Shown piece by piece: positions 7,729 through 16,246 of a stretch of 27,096 bases of DNA. The DNA lies in IMG/VR virus record IMGVR_UViG_3300021962_000529, positions 1-27,096 of that record; one strand, 5' to 3'. Position numbers and translations under genes: made by a program. Each line of letters starts with the position of its first letter. Position 1 is the stretch's first letter. A model generated the notes under the pieces. That model ran no database searches. It was not told the origin of the DNA and worked only from the letters and a program-made list of their open reading frames with translations. This stretch comes from a virus.

Positions 7729-9000
7729 TTATTTTTTGATACCCGCTAAGACTTTCCATCTAGCGAATTGATCGTTTACCTCAAGGATTGGTTTCTTTTC
7801 TGGGGCCATACCTACTGCTTTTGAAGCCATACCTCTCATTGATTCAGTAACTGGTGATTTAGTTTCCTTAATCGTAGTTAATGTTTCGTAGATAAGTTTT
7901 GCTTCTTTTACAGAGGCAGCTTTATCAAAAGCTTCCAATACCTTTACTTTTTGGGTTTCATTTAAGTTCTTAGCTCTGAAGATCTTATTAGTGTAAAGAA
8001 GTTTAGCGTTAAGGAGTTTTACTTCTGAAAGAGTTGAAGCTAATTCTTCAATTTGGTCTTCCATTTCTTCCATTTTAACTGATCCTTTAACTCTACTTAA
8101 AAGATTAGTAGCTCCTTTTGCAATTTTTTCAAGCGCAGAATTATCTTTTGTTAAAGCATTCACAGTTAAAGTTGTTAAAGCTAAGCCTCCTAATGCACCA
8201 GCTGTAGTAAGGGCTGCTTCTGGGGTTAAGTCAGGTACAGCTGCTTGTAACTTATTTAATGCATTCATTACTTCTGGAGCATTTTTAGAAATAAATTGGA
8301 GAACTTGAGAAGTTACACCCTCATTTACTTCTTCTTCTTTAAGAAGCTCATCAACTGTCTCGTCTTCAGACTCTTCATCTTCCATATCGATATCGATTTC
8401 TTCTTCATCTTCATCGCCTTCTTTTTCCTCATAGTTGTCACCGGCTTCTAATTCACCAGCTGCAACCATATCGGCAATTACGTCTTCGATTAGGGCTTTA
8501 AGATCTTCTTCAGACATGTCTTCAAGATCGATTTCTACGTCATCACTTTCTACTTCTTCGTCAGAATCCATTTCCATTTCATCTTCTTCTTCAGCTTCGT
8601 TTAGACTTTCTTCGGTCTTTTCTTCCATGCCTTCAGTTTCCATTTCCTCATCGAGTTCGGCTAGGAGTTCTTCTAGGTCAAGTTCATCTAGGTCTTTTTC
8701 TTCCAAATTACCTTTAGGTGCAGCGCTAAATGCGTTACCAACACCTTCTTCATCTGGATCGTTTAAAGTTCCTAAACGTTCTTCCATTGGACCATCCTCA
8801 CCGTAGTTCTCATCAGTCATCTCTTCAGTTACATTTTCCTCTTCTTCCATTTCCATTTCCTCTAATTTAGCGGCAAATTTCTCTTGTAAGTAAGGGGTAA
8901 ATGCTTCCTCGAGAGCTGCTTTGGCATTTGCGATAGCTGCTTCTTTAACAGATTTAGCATCAGCAATAGCCTCCTTTAAAAGGTCTCTACTGTTTGACAT
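7729..9000 (-). CDS. 22: Prohead core scaffold protein, T4 gp22-like
   Basis: A 423-residue acidic assembly-core protein expected to fill the prohead and be degraded by the gp21 protease. Residues 1-45 are helical (MSNSRDLLKEAIADAKSVKE) and contain LKE|A and LEE|A cleavage-like sites. Residues 46-225 are extremely Glu/Asp-rich. Residues 230-305 are an unusual Ala/Leu-rich hydrophobic stretch. Residues 306-423 resemble the C-terminus of T4-like scaffolds, with LNAKLLYTNKIFRAKNLNE and KVKVLEAFDKA at about 330-361. I prefer the ATG at 9000, although the frame also has an upstream TTG at 9009. GAGG lies 3 bases before the ATG. It is longer than T4 gp22, mainly because of the acidic and hydrophobic segments. 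It sits between protease and capsid genes, as in T4. Confidence 0.9.
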   Translation of the reverse strand: MSNSRDLLKEAIADAKSVKEAAIANAKAALEEAFTPYLQEKFAAKLEEMEMEEEENVTEEMTDENYGEDGPMEERLGTLNDPDEEGVGNAFSAAPKGNLEEKDLDELDLEELLAELDEEMETEGMEEKTEESLNEAEEEDEMEMDSDEEVESDDVEIDLEDMSEEDLKALIEDVIADMVAAGELEAGDNYEEKEGDEDEEEIDIDMEDEESEDETVDELLKEEEVNEGVTSQVLQFISKNAPEVMNALNKLQAAVPDLTPEAALTTAGALGGLALTTLTVNALTKDNSALEKIAKGATNLLSRVKGSVKMEEMEDQIEELASTLSEVKLLNAKLLYTNKIFRAKNLNETQKVKVLEAFDKAASVKEAKLIYETLTTIKETKSPVTESMRGMASKAVGMAPEKKPILEVNDQFARWKVLAGIKK

Positions 9001-9009
9001 TTTCCTCAA

Positions 9010-9143
9010 AATTTAGTTTGCGGGGTACGGTTATTATCTTTGTGAACCGTAATAAGAATTATACATAAACCCAATGCTATATAAAAGATAACATACTAGG
9101 GTCGGTGATACATATGTATGTATCTACTTAAAGTCGTATATCC
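9010..9143 (-). promoter_or_regulatory. Leader region of the scaffold gene with inverted repeats
   Basis: This 134-base gap is the longest in the head module. In the minus direction it holds an 18-base near-palindrome (9107-9124, arms GATACATA and TATGTATC). Next comes a TATAAT hexamer (9058-9063) without a convincing -35 box. Last is a 7-bp inverted repeat (TACGGTT...AACCGTA, 9026-9051) just before the scaffold start. These suggest an extra promoter and a structured leader boosting scaffold and capsid expression. None of this is proven by sequence alone. Confidence 0.35.
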
Positions 9144-9749
9144 TTAGAAAACTGGGCAAGTTCCTTTGGCACATAAGATATCTGTTAGGATACCATTTAC
9201 TTTACCATAAGAGTTTGCTTTATATTCTTTTCCTTCATTTACCAAATGCATATATGAACCTGGGTTTGAAGGGGTTGAGACAAAGTCCCAACATAGGAGT
9301 TCGAAGTCGTCTTGTACTTCCATCATACCACCAGACATAGGTTTTAATGAACCCATACCTCTTGATGATACACCTACCATTACTCCATTGTCGATAAGTG
9401 CTTTTAGAATGTTGCCTGATACTGTCGGTAGAATTTCGATTTTACCTATGACATTATCGCCGTCCCACCATAAATCACGGATGATGTGGCAAACGTTTTT
9501 TAAGTTGATTATAGACGAATCTGGATGATCTAATTCACCTGTGGCTCTACTTTGTCTAACCACATCCATATATTTTTCTATTTCTCTTTTCCAGAGATCT
9601 TTAGCGTAATATCTACCATTACCATTTTTAACTTGAGCAGTAGCTAAGATTCCTTCAACAATAGGATTGCCTGCTGGAGACTTATAGCCCTCAGTTAATT
9701 GAACAGGTGCAACCTGGAATGGTAGGGTTTCAATAAGTACTTGTTTCAT
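9144..9749 (-). CDS. 21: Prohead maturation protease, T4 gp21-like
   Basis: A 201-residue serine protease of the T4 gp21 family (herpes-protease-like fold). It degrades the scaffold and trims capsid proteins after (L/I)xE motifs. GNGRYY at 43-48 is the substrate-groove motif. The catalytic His is in GELDHP (His75), and the nucleophile is in VGVSSRG (Ser128 or Ser129). The DFELLCWDFVSTPSNPG block is typical of the family C-terminal strand. A likely self-cleavage site is QLTE20|G21. Length and motifs are complete, so it should be active. Its start overlaps the upstream stop by one base (TAATG). Confidence 0.95.
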   Translation of the reverse strand: MKQVLIETLPFQVAPVQLTEGYKSPAGNPIVEGILATAQVKNGNGRYYAKDLWKREIEKYMDVVRQSRATGELDHPDSSIINLKNVCHIIRDLWWDGDNVIGKIEILPTVSGNILKALIDNGVMVGVSSRGMGSLKPMSGGMMEVQDDFELLCWDFVSTPSNPGSYMHLVNEGKEYKANSYGKVNGILTDILCAKGTCPVF

Positions 9750-10417
9750 TACTTTTTCTTTGGCATGTCGCCGTATCCACTAGCTTTGTATTTTCCTTTA
9801 GCTTCTCCTGATTCACCTAAACCAGCAGCGTCTTTTGTGTAGCCAATTCCTTTGATACCGAATGCAGCATTTTCTACATAGTATGAAGGATTTTTAGATA
9901 AATTCTTTCTAACAATTTCCTTTAATTCGTCAATGGTTTTTTCAGCATTCTTAGGATCCTTCATTTCAGCATAGTATCCTTCTAAGAACTCTTGACCATA
10001 GATGTTATCAATGATTTCTTTGTTAGTGTAATCTAAACCAGTCATTTCTTGGCTATCAACTACTTCTTTAGAAAGTTTACCTTCAACAGCTTTAGTGTTT
10101 TGAGGACCCATTGGCTTAGGAGCCTTGATAGGATTTTCCTGTTGTGAAGCATATGTTTTACCTACACCTGTAGCTACATTATATTCTTCATTTACATAAG
10201 AATTAAATGCTTGGAAAGGATCAAATACACGCTTAGTAACTACACCACCAATACCTTCATTTAAAATACCCTTTTGTTTTAGGATAGTTGTAGCCTCACC
10301 ATAAGTGGCGAAGTTAGTAATGTACTCAGGGAATAATCTTTTAGCAGATTTCAAGAACATATCCTTATGTCCTTTTCCTTCCTGGATTAGATTGTATTGT
10401 TCTTGTAGTGTTTTCAT
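9749..10417 (-). CDS. Putative prohead internal/core protein with targeting-like N-terminus
   Basis: A 222-residue Lys/Glu/Gly-rich protein with no recognised enzyme motif. It opens MKTLQEQYNLIQE|GKG, which closely parallels the T4 internal-protein targeting peptide MKTYQEFIAE|A: first residues MKT, then an amphipathic helix, then an (I/L)xE|small-residue cleavage site. A second site-like motif is GILNE|G near residue 55. Residues 75-160 are polar and low in hydrophobics, and the tail is basic (GYGDMPKKK). It lies directly before the gp21 protease with a one-base overlap, in the region where T4 carries its small core genes 67 and 68. I infer a core or packaged internal protein; homology is not established. 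Confidence 0.65.
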   Translation of the reverse strand: MKTLQEQYNLIQEGKGHKDMFLKSAKRLFPEYITNFATYGEATTILKQKGILNEGIGGVVTKRVFDPFQAFNSYVNEEYNVATGVGKTYASQQENPIKAPKPMGPQNTKAVEGKLSKEVVDSQEMTGLDYTNKEIIDNIYGQEFLEGYYAEMKDPKNAEKTIDELKEIVRKNLSKNPSYYVENAAFGIKGIGYTKDAAGLGESGEAKGKYKASGYGDMPKKK

Positions 10418-10419
10418 GA

Positions 10420-10647
10420 TTATAGGTAAAATAATACAGCTCCTGAAGATAAAGAAGCACTTGTTACATAGAGGGGTACAGTTGTTCCTGCTGGTAAGAT
10501 CCAGTCAGTTGTAGTTAATTCAACTCCATTAGCATCTTTTAAGCCTGTTATAGTTGCTGATCCTGATACTACAGTAAAACCAGCGAAACCACCTACTACT
10601 GAGGTAGTGGTTACAATTCCGGAAGCGTTTGCGGGGATATTTGGCAT
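10420..10647 (-). CDS. Small beta-rich head-region protein, unknown
   Basis: A 75-residue hydrophobic beta-type protein starting MPNIPANASGIVTTTSVVGG, with repeated Val/Thr/Ser strands and the ending SLSSGAVLFYL. It has no Lys or Arg beyond one Lys and no membrane helix. Composition and location between portal and protease suggest a small capsid-associated or decoration protein, but I recognise no family. It lies 2 bases before the next gene and 1 base after the previous one, so it is part of a tight operon. It shares the opening MPN with the structural proteins at 5689 and 21687. Confidence 0.6.
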   Translation of the reverse strand: MPNIPANASGIVTTTSVVGGFAGFTVVSGSATITGLKDANGVELTTTDWILPAGTTVPLYVTSASLSSGAVLFYL

Positions 10648-10648
10648 T

Positions 10649-10906
10649 TTATTCTTCTCCTGTTAATAATTGTTCAATGTCGTCTAAGTAACTTAAAATC
10701 AAGTCTGTAGGTTTAACAACTGCGTATGATTCTGGTTTTTCATTATAGAATGCTATAGTTTCGTCTTTAGCATTATCTATAGCTGGGTATAGTGAATTTA
10801 AGCGTTGAGTGATTTTATCAAAAGAAGCAATACGCTCCTCTTGATACACTTTGGCATCTTGAGGTTGAGTGAATGCTCTTTCTTTGACTAATTTATACTT
10901 ATACAT
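10649..10906 (-). CDS. Small head-region protein, positional analogue of T4 gp67/gp68
   Basis: An 85-residue mostly helical protein starting MYKYKLVKERAFTQPQDAKV and ending LDDIEQLLTGEE. It has an acidic C-terminus and no known motif. In T4 the small core genes 67 and 68 lie between portal and protease. This gene is at the corresponding place and has a similar size, but that is synteny only. The ATATTTATAA motif lies 2 bases before the ATG and overlaps the stop codon of the upstream gene. Confidence 0.6.
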   Translation of the reverse strand: MYKYKLVKERAFTQPQDAKVYQEERIASFDKITQRLNSLYPAIDNAKDETIAFYNEKPESYAVVKPTDLILSYLDDIEQLLTGEE

Positions 10907-10908
10907 GC

Positions 10909-10918
10909 TTATAAATAT
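10909..10918 (-). promoter_or_regulatory. Intergenic ATATTTATAA motif, copy 3
   Basis: The plus strand reads TTATAAATAT. In the coding sense TAA-TAT-TTA-TAA begins with the stop codon of the gene ending at 10918 and ends 2 bases before the ATG at 10906. There is no room for a conventional promoter leader here. Confidence 0.5.
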
Positions 10919-11493
10919 TACTTACCCCATAAATATTTAGTGTCTATAGCCTTAGATTGAGCAGCTAATTTCTTACTATCAACAGGTTTAAAACCAAAGT
11001 TTTTAGTATAGTAATTATTTTTTACACCAGTGGTTCCTGCTTTAGGTCCTTTACCTAATGAGGCACCAGGATTAGCTTCACCTAATTTTTTCATTTTAGG
11101 AGCTAATTTATAAGCATACTTAGCTCCATATTGAGGACCTTGACCTACTTGAAATCCTCCTGCTCCAGGTCCACCTCCTACACCAGACATTTCAAATAAG
11201 CCTTTGATAGCATTGTATTCAGCTGGGTATGTTTTTCTAATATGAGTTCTAATTCTATTTCTTAATTCTCTATATTCTTTGATATAGGCTAAGAACTCAG
11301 GATCTTTTCTAATGTCATCAGTAGTAGCCATACCTTCTAAAGTCTCTAAAGCTCTGTTTAGATCCTTAACTAACATTTCAAAATCAGGAATGTAAATAAC
11401 GTCTGATTCAAACTCAGCCTCTCCACCTGGAGTAGGTACAAGTTTAAATTTTCTACCGCGTAAAGCTTCCTTGATTTTATTTGTTAGTTCCAT
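10918..11493 (-). CDS. Head-region protein of unknown function
   Basis: A 191-residue protein. Residues 1-100 are helical and charged (MELTNKIKEALRGRKFKLVP to about RIRTHIRKTYPAEYNAIKGL). Residues 105-191 are Gly/Lys-rich and extended (SGVGGGPGAGGFQVGQGPQYG), ending KAIDTKYLWGK. The basic glycine-rich tail could contact DNA or the inner capsid surface. Its start lies inside the end of the upstream gene (17-base overlap, different frame), so the two are translationally coupled. The position between portal and protease suggests a head-assembly role; I recognise no family. Confidence 0.65.
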   Translation of the reverse strand: MELTNKIKEALRGRKFKLVPTPGGEAEFESDVIYIPDFEMLVKDLNRALETLEGMATTDDIRKDPEFLAYIKEYRELRNRIRTHIRKTYPAEYNAIKGLFEMSGVGGGPGAGGFQVGQGPQYGAKYAYKLAPKMKKLGEANPGASLGKGPKAGTTGVKNNYYTKNFGFKPVDSKKLAAQSKAIDTKYLWGK

Positions 11494-12343
11494 TGGCTAT
11501 TTTAAGTTCTTCTACTAGTTCACAATATTGGAGTAGGTCAACTATATTCTCGTTTCTAATAGGTTGATTTTTTTCAACTTCAACGATTAGAGGTAATACC
11601 TCAGTTAGTTTAATTTGAACAGCCTTGTCTGTTATGGTTTCACTAATGGCAGCTAACTCTTCTTTAAGTTGCTGGATTCTGTTATTATAGAATGTTCTTA
11701 GTTTAGGGGTTGAATCAACTGAAGTGATAAATTCTTTTAATACTTCTTTTTGTGATTCATATAGACCTGAATACTTACCATTGAATTTCTCTAGTAAGAT
11801 TTTGTAAGTAAGAAGTCTTACATCTTTGTCATAGGTCTGGAATTCTTGAAGAACTTCATCTTTCACCTTTTCTTCTTTAACTACTGGGGTAGATAAATGT
11901 TCTAATAGAGTAAATTTATTTTCAATTAACTGAGTAGGGTTAGTAGCATCAGTTGTATGTTCAGCCTCAATTAAAGTATATAAAGCAGCAAATGGTTTAT
12001 AGCTATTTAATTTGGTTTTAAAGAATTCATCTAGATCGTAATATTCCTTAATCTCATTAATTAGGTTATACTTTTGTCTACGTAAAGAAGATCTATTTAA
12101 TTTTTTAGATGATTCTAAGATAGTTTGAATTAGAATGTTTGCTTTAGCCTCATTTACTTTGTTGGTCTTGCTTAGAGTTTCATATAGTTTTAACTCTTTA
12201 CCTAATTCACTTTTTACAAAATACTTCTTGATAATGTTTAATGCAGGTGATTGACCTCCATTAAGTGTATCGGCTGTTACTTGTCTAACAAGCAATTCAA
12301 AAAGAATACCAGTATTTTTATATTTTGAATGCTTAATATTCAT
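11477..12343 (-). CDS. Conserved-type T4-like head-cluster protein, unknown function
   Basis: A 288-residue, Lys/Glu/Leu-rich, all-helical protein starting MNIKHSKYKNTGILFELLVR. The opening block (SKYKNTGILFELLVRQVTADTL) looks familiar from portal-adjacent genes of environmental T4-like phages, though I cannot name a characterised member. Several heptad-like helices (for example residues 205-245) suggest coiled coils. No transmembrane or catalytic motif is seen. It directly follows the portal gene and overlaps the next gene by 17 bases. A portal-, neck- or core-assembly function is plausible by location only. Confidence 0.68.
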   Translation of the reverse strand: MNIKHSKYKNTGILFELLVRQVTADTLNGGQSPALNIIKKYFVKSELGKELKLYETLSKTNKVNEAKANILIQTILESSKKLNRSSLRRQKYNLINEIKEYYDLDEFFKTKLNSYKPFAALYTLIEAEHTTDATNPTQLIENKFTLLEHLSTPVVKEEKVKDEVLQEFQTYDKDVRLLTYKILLEKFNGKYSGLYESQKEVLKEFITSVDSTPKLRTFYNNRIQQLKEELAAISETITDKAVQIKLTEVLPLIVEVEKNQPIRNENIVDLLQYCELVEELKIANGTNK

Positions 12344-12358
12344 TCTATCTAGGATTTA

Positions 12359-12368
12359 TTATAAATAT
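12359..12368 (-). promoter_or_regulatory. Intergenic ATATTTATAA motif, copy 4
   Basis: The plus strand reads TTATAAATAT, 15 bases upstream of the ATG at 12343 and 10 bases after the portal stop codon. It is embedded in a longer AT run. Confidence 0.45.
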
Positions 12369-12378
12369 ATAAAGATAT

Positions 12379-14250
12379 TTACTCAGTCAGATTAGATTCG
12401 TCTAATAATGATTCTGCCGACTTATTTTTAGCGTAAACTATTTCTTTACTTAATGATTCTAATAAAGCTTTATTTTTGCTTTCTAATGCTAAAGGTGAAC
12501 CTCCTTTGTAATTAGGAGTACCATATCCTTCTTGATCGTCTTTTTTATTGTCTTGACGACCAAGTCTGTCTCTACCAAATGCATTTTGTTGAGTATTGAT
12601 ATTAGAAGCCTTTTCTTCAGGTCTGCCTAATTTTTTATCCTCATCATATCCATCAGGTACTGAACCATCCTCATATCTTCCTCTACCATATAGAGAAGCT
12701 AGATCATGTGGTGTACCGTATGAACGACCTGTTTCAACTGGGTCATTACCTTCTTCAGTAATTTGTTGGATTCTAAAGTTACGTTTAGCATCCTCAACTG
12801 CTAGGTCTCTATACTCATCATATTGATCAGCACTGAATTGGAATACATTGTCATAGATCCAATCTGAAGGAATAATTTTAGTATCTAGCATTTCTTTAGC
12901 TAAGGCTACTTTTTCTTTTAATAGAGCAATCTTTTCTTGTTCAGCAATGATTGAAGGAGTAGTTAAACTTAATTCAAAGTTTGTTAAACTTTCTCCATCA
13001 AATCCTTGAGTGTAAAGGTGTACTAAAGCAATTTTATATAGTTCAGATAATACAATACGCTGAATACGATCAATTGTACGAGCAAATCTAATATCTTCAG
13101 CTGCTAATGTAGCTTTACCTGTTAAGTCTTTTTCATAACCCATGAAGGCTTTAGGTACCTTAAGGGCAGCGAATAACTTATCTCTTAAGTAAGTTACATC
13201 TTGAATACCATCATAGTCTAGACCTTTTGTAGTGTCTATTTTAGTAGCTGAATCATTTCCTCTTACTGGGATATAGAAATCCTCAAGTAAGTTTTGCATG
13301 TTATACTTTTGGTTATACTCACCTGTTTTCTCATCTATTAGCGGAGTACGCTTCATAGTTGCGATAGTCTTTTGCATAAATGCTTCTACATCTTGAGGTG
13401 GAATATTACCTACGTTAACATAGAAAATACGTTTTTCTGGAGCACGAGCAATTCTATGGATAAGCATTGCATCCTCCATTAACACATATTGTTTGAATAG
13501 ACGGCGTGCTGGTTCTAGATAAGAGCGACCATAAGGAAGATAGTTAACATCTGTTAACAAACGGAAGTGAGCTATCTCATAGTTGTCAAATGCAATTTGG
13601 TTAGCATCTGGTTTAGTGTTTGGGGTTGAGTAGTAACCTGAACCTCCAGTATAGTATCCATCAGGTGAATAAAGGAATTGTACCTTTGAAGGATTAGCCA
13701 TATCAAAGTTTTCACGTCTTTGAATATGGTAAGCTGTATAAGGTACAACATTATAAACACCAAATTTTTCAGCGATTTCTAATTTGATAAAGAAATCACC
13801 ATACTTACACATTTGACGAATCCAAGACCATAGGTTGAACTCAATGTTAAGTACATCATAGAATAAGTTATAAAGGATTTTTTGGATATCATCATCGCTA
13901 CTTCTAATTTGAAGTACTTCACCCATATCATTCTTTAGAGTACATTCATCAGCTATAATATCTAAGGCAGAGGCTACAATTGCGTCTGTATCCATTGTAT
14001 CATAGTCATTATACAGATAAGTCCTAAGATACTGATACTGCATATTGAACTGCTGACCTAAAAGAGAGGTAGCAGCTGGGTTTGTATATATTTTATTGAA
14101 TTTATCTACTAAAGAGTTAGTTTGAAATTCACCACTAGTTTGGATATGATCAGTGTCAATTACTTTTAATTGACTTCCTCCTTGATTCCTGATGACTACA
14201 TCAGTTGAAAAGAGTCTTCTTAATCTTGAAAAAATACTAGTATCAGCCAT
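12379..14250 (-). CDS. 20: Portal vertex protein, T4 gp20-like
   Basis: A 623-residue portal that would form the dodecameric DNA-entry ring of the head. Family-type blocks include the N-terminal MDTDAIVASALDIIADECT (86-104) and GDFFIKLEIAEKFGVYNVVP (151-170). There is also the stem region with IARAPEKRIFYVNVGNIPP (267-285), MKRTPLIDEKTGEYNQKYNM (299-318) and LLEDFYIPVRG (321-331). These match the T4 gp20 pattern of 'RxPEKRxFYVDVGNxP...YxxxTGe....NMLEDYW.PRR.G'. The following helix RDKLFAALKVPKAFMGYE (356-373) fits the crown-proximal portion. Residues from about 495 form a Gly/Asp/Arg-rich low-complexity tail longer than the T4 ending. It follows the terminase by 23 bases, with no sheath or tube genes between them, unlike T4. 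Confidence 0.95.
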   Translation of the reverse strand: MADTSIFSRLRRLFSTDVVIRNQGGSQLKVIDTDHIQTSGEFQTNSLVDKFNKIYTNPAATSLLGQQFNMQYQYLRTYLYNDYDTMDTDAIVASALDIIADECTLKNDMGEVLQIRSSDDDIQKILYNLFYDVLNIEFNLWSWIRQMCKYGDFFIKLEIAEKFGVYNVVPYTAYHIQRRENFDMANPSKVQFLYSPDGYYTGGSGYYSTPNTKPDANQIAFDNYEIAHFRLLTDVNYLPYGRSYLEPARRLFKQYVLMEDAMLIHRIARAPEKRIFYVNVGNIPPQDVEAFMQKTIATMKRTPLIDEKTGEYNQKYNMQNLLEDFYIPVRGNDSATKIDTTKGLDYDGIQDVTYLRDKLFAALKVPKAFMGYEKDLTGKATLAAEDIRFARTIDRIQRIVLSELYKIALVHLYTQGFDGESLTNFELSLTTPSIIAEQEKIALLKEKVALAKEMLDTKIIPSDWIYDNVFQFSADQYDEYRDLAVEDAKRNFRIQQITEEGNDPVETGRSYGTPHDLASLYGRGRYEDGSVPDGYDEDKKLGRPEEKASNINTQQNAFGRDRLGRQDNKKDDQEGYGTPNYKGGSPLALESKNKALLESLSKEIVYAKNKSAESLLDESNLTE

Positions 14251-14264
14251 TGCTTAGGTTATTA

Positions 14265-14274
14265 TCATAAATAT
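14265..14274 (-). promoter_or_regulatory. Intergenic ATATTTATGA variant motif, copy 5
   Basis: The plus strand reads TCATAAATAT, one base off the consensus. In the coding sense the terminase stop codon TAA (14276-14274) runs into TATTTATGA, 14 bases before the portal ATG. Confidence 0.45.
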
Positions 14275-15842
14275 TAAAGGAGCCAACGGAGATCCTCTTT
14301 TTGTCCTCCCATTTCTTGAATGTATGGGTTTGGAACTGAATTGCCACTAAATATACCAGCTGTAGTGGTTTTAGTTATATTGTTGAGAGCGGCTCTAGTC
14401 ATGTCTAGGCCCTGTTGCTGGAATTTGAGTGAAGTGTCTCTTAAGAACATTGCTATACCAAATGACATTACCAAGTCATCATTATAGCCTGATTGTGCTT
14501 CTGGTCTACCATTACGCCATACAAACACCTTCATTTCCTCTAGTAAACGTTTAGAGTTGATGGTAACACTTCTATCACCAACATATTCTCTAAATTTATT
14601 TACCACAAGTGGTCTTGTTTTCATAGACATAGTAAAACCAGGAGTTAAATTATCACTAAACTCATATCGATTAAAATACGACTCAGCTGTTAATTGATCA
14701 CTCTTAGGTGATAAATAGAAGTTCTGATAGCCCCTTTCTTGGATTGTTTCAATAGTAGCCCAACCAATAGAGGCATTTTCTACTACTAATAAAGCATTAT
14801 TATATTCTGAAGCTAGACCTACAAGGAAATGTCCAAATTCTTTAGGACTTAATTGCCCCTTATATTCAGCTACTTGTGTGTTAGTGGCTATGTCCATGAC
14901 ATGGGCTGCAGAGAAGTCTTTACCGTCACCTCTAGCTACGTCAGCTACTACCATATAATCTCTAGAGTAATCAGCGGGTTCCCAAACCCATAGATTTTTA
15001 TCTGCACCTCGTCTTTCAACAGGTTCTTTGATAGTGGTTTGGGCTATAAATTCTAACCATTCAGAATAGAAAACAGTATCACCTGAGGTACTAAAGTCAC
15101 AGTCACATTCTTGGGCTGCTGCTCTAGGATCACCTAGTAATTCGTCTTGTTTCTTTCTCCATTCTTCATCCCTCTCTGGGTGGACATACCATGGTAATTT
15201 GATAGGTAAGAAGTCGTTCTCGCTCGCTTCTGCTCTCACCCATGTCTGGTGAAACCAGTTTCCAGTTCCATACGGTGTTGAAAGTACTATTGCTCCACCA
15301 CCTGTTGCAAGTGTTTGTTGTGCTGATGCCCATGTTTCTGCTACGTTATCGATAAATGCAGCCTCGTCAATTACTAGCAAAGATACTGCTTCTGAACGTG
15401 CTGCATCACTATTTGATGATTTGGCTTTAATTTGTGACCCATTTGCTAGTCTTAAACTCAAACGGTTGTTTTCTATCTCTTTTACTTTAAGCCAGGAAGG
15501 TAAGTTGTCATACATGAAACGAACCTTGGTAACCATGTTTTTGGCTGTTTCCTGAGTAGTTGCGAGACACAACACGTTTTTATCTTTATGGAAAGTCATT
15601 AACCATAAAGAATAACTAGCTGCTAGGGTTGAAATACCTAACTGGCGAGATTTTAAAACAATAGAGTAAGGATTGTCTCTCCACAAATGGAGTACTTTTT
15701 CCTGGAATGGGAATAGGTTAAAGGTGATTCTGCCTCGTTGTGGGTGTTGGATGTAACAGTATTTACGCATAAAGTGCCCTGGATCTTGAGCACATTTTAT
15801 GTATTCCTGTTGAATAATTTTTCTTAAATCCTGATCACTCAT
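14274..15842 (-). CDS. 17: Terminase large subunit, T4 gp17-like
   Basis: A 522-residue DNA-packaging motor with ATPase and nuclease domains that docks on the portal. The adenine-binding region is FNLFPFQ at 41-47. Walker A is the deviant phage form KSRQLGIS at 64-71, Walker B is LLVIDE at 155-160, and the coupling motif is LSTPYGTGNWF at 187-197. The RNase H-like nuclease acidic residues are Asp301 (VVADVARGDGKD), Glu355 (VVENASIG) and Asp455/456 (YNDDLVMS). All key residues are present and the length is close to that of the family, so it should be functional. The start overlaps the upstream membrane-protein stop by 4 bases (ATGA). Confidence 0.97.
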   Translation of the reverse strand: MSDQDLRKIIQQEYIKCAQDPGHFMRKYCYIQHPQRGRITFNLFPFQEKVLHLWRDNPYSIVLKSRQLGISTLAASYSLWLMTFHKDKNVLCLATTQETAKNMVTKVRFMYDNLPSWLKVKEIENNRLSLRLANGSQIKAKSSNSDAARSEAVSLLVIDEAAFIDNVAETWASAQQTLATGGGAIVLSTPYGTGNWFHQTWVRAEASENDFLPIKLPWYVHPERDEEWRKKQDELLGDPRAAAQECDCDFSTSGDTVFYSEWLEFIAQTTIKEPVERRGADKNLWVWEPADYSRDYMVVADVARGDGKDFSAAHVMDIATNTQVAEYKGQLSPKEFGHFLVGLASEYNNALLVVENASIGWATIETIQERGYQNFYLSPKSDQLTAESYFNRYEFSDNLTPGFTMSMKTRPLVVNKFREYVGDRSVTINSKRLLEEMKVFVWRNGRPEAQSGYNDDLVMSFGIAMFLRDTSLKFQQQGLDMTRAALNNITKTTTAGIFSGNSVPNPYIQEMGGQKEDLRWLL

Positions 15843-16246
15843 ATAAGCTTAATTACAAGAAAGGTTGTATTTAAAACAGCTACAGCCCATCCGGCTAATG
15901 CTTTAAGTTTTTCTTGTTTAATTTGTTTATCTTTTACTCCAATAATTTTATCTTTATTCTCTATCATTTCCAAGTAACGAACCTCGTTCTCGCGTTGTAG
16001 GAAGATAACATTCTCTTTATTGGTAAGCAAGGAATCCTGCCTAGAGGTAATATTGTTTAGAATGGAGATAGAGTCTCTAGCTACCACTAGTTGACCCTTT
16101 ACAAGTTCACACTCGTTTTTAAATATTAAGGCGTTTTTTAGTGTACGGCAAGGTACAGAGCAGTACTCTTCTTTATTGGAAAGCGTTTGTGAACTCGCTA
16201 ACCAAGGCATTACCAGTAAGCCCAGAAATACGATTATTTTTTTCAT
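15839..16246 (-). CDS. Secreted/membrane protein, probable second component of a spanin-like pair
   Basis: A 135-residue protein with a signal peptide-like start (MKKIIVFLGLLVMPWLASSQ), cleavage plausible after ASS. A cysteine pair follows in EYCSVPCRTLKNAL (Cys28 and Cys33), then a Glu/Lys-rich coiled-coil centre, then a C-terminal hydrophobic segment (LAGWAVAVLNTTFLVIKLI, 117-135). Its first 74 bases lie inside the 3' end of the upstream membrane/coiled-coil gene in another frame, the nested layout known from Rz/Rz1 spanin pairs. There is no lipobox at the signal peptide end, so it is not a classic Rz1 lipoprotein. It could instead be a holin-like or other envelope protein. It sits immediately before the terminase, where lysis genes can occur. 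Confidence 0.7.
   Translation of the reverse strand: MKKIIVFLGLLVMPWLASSQTLSNKEEYCSVPCRTLKNALIFKNECELVKGQLVVARDSISILNNITSRQDSLLTNKENVIFLQRENEVRYLEMIENKDKIIGVKDKQIKQEKLKALAGWAVAVLNTTFLVIKLI

Noticed and set aside
8435-8806. Plus-strand Ser-rich frame of 123 residues.
   Set aside because: It is the antisense of the Glu/Asp-rich scaffold region (GAA/GAT read backwards gives Ser/Phe codons).
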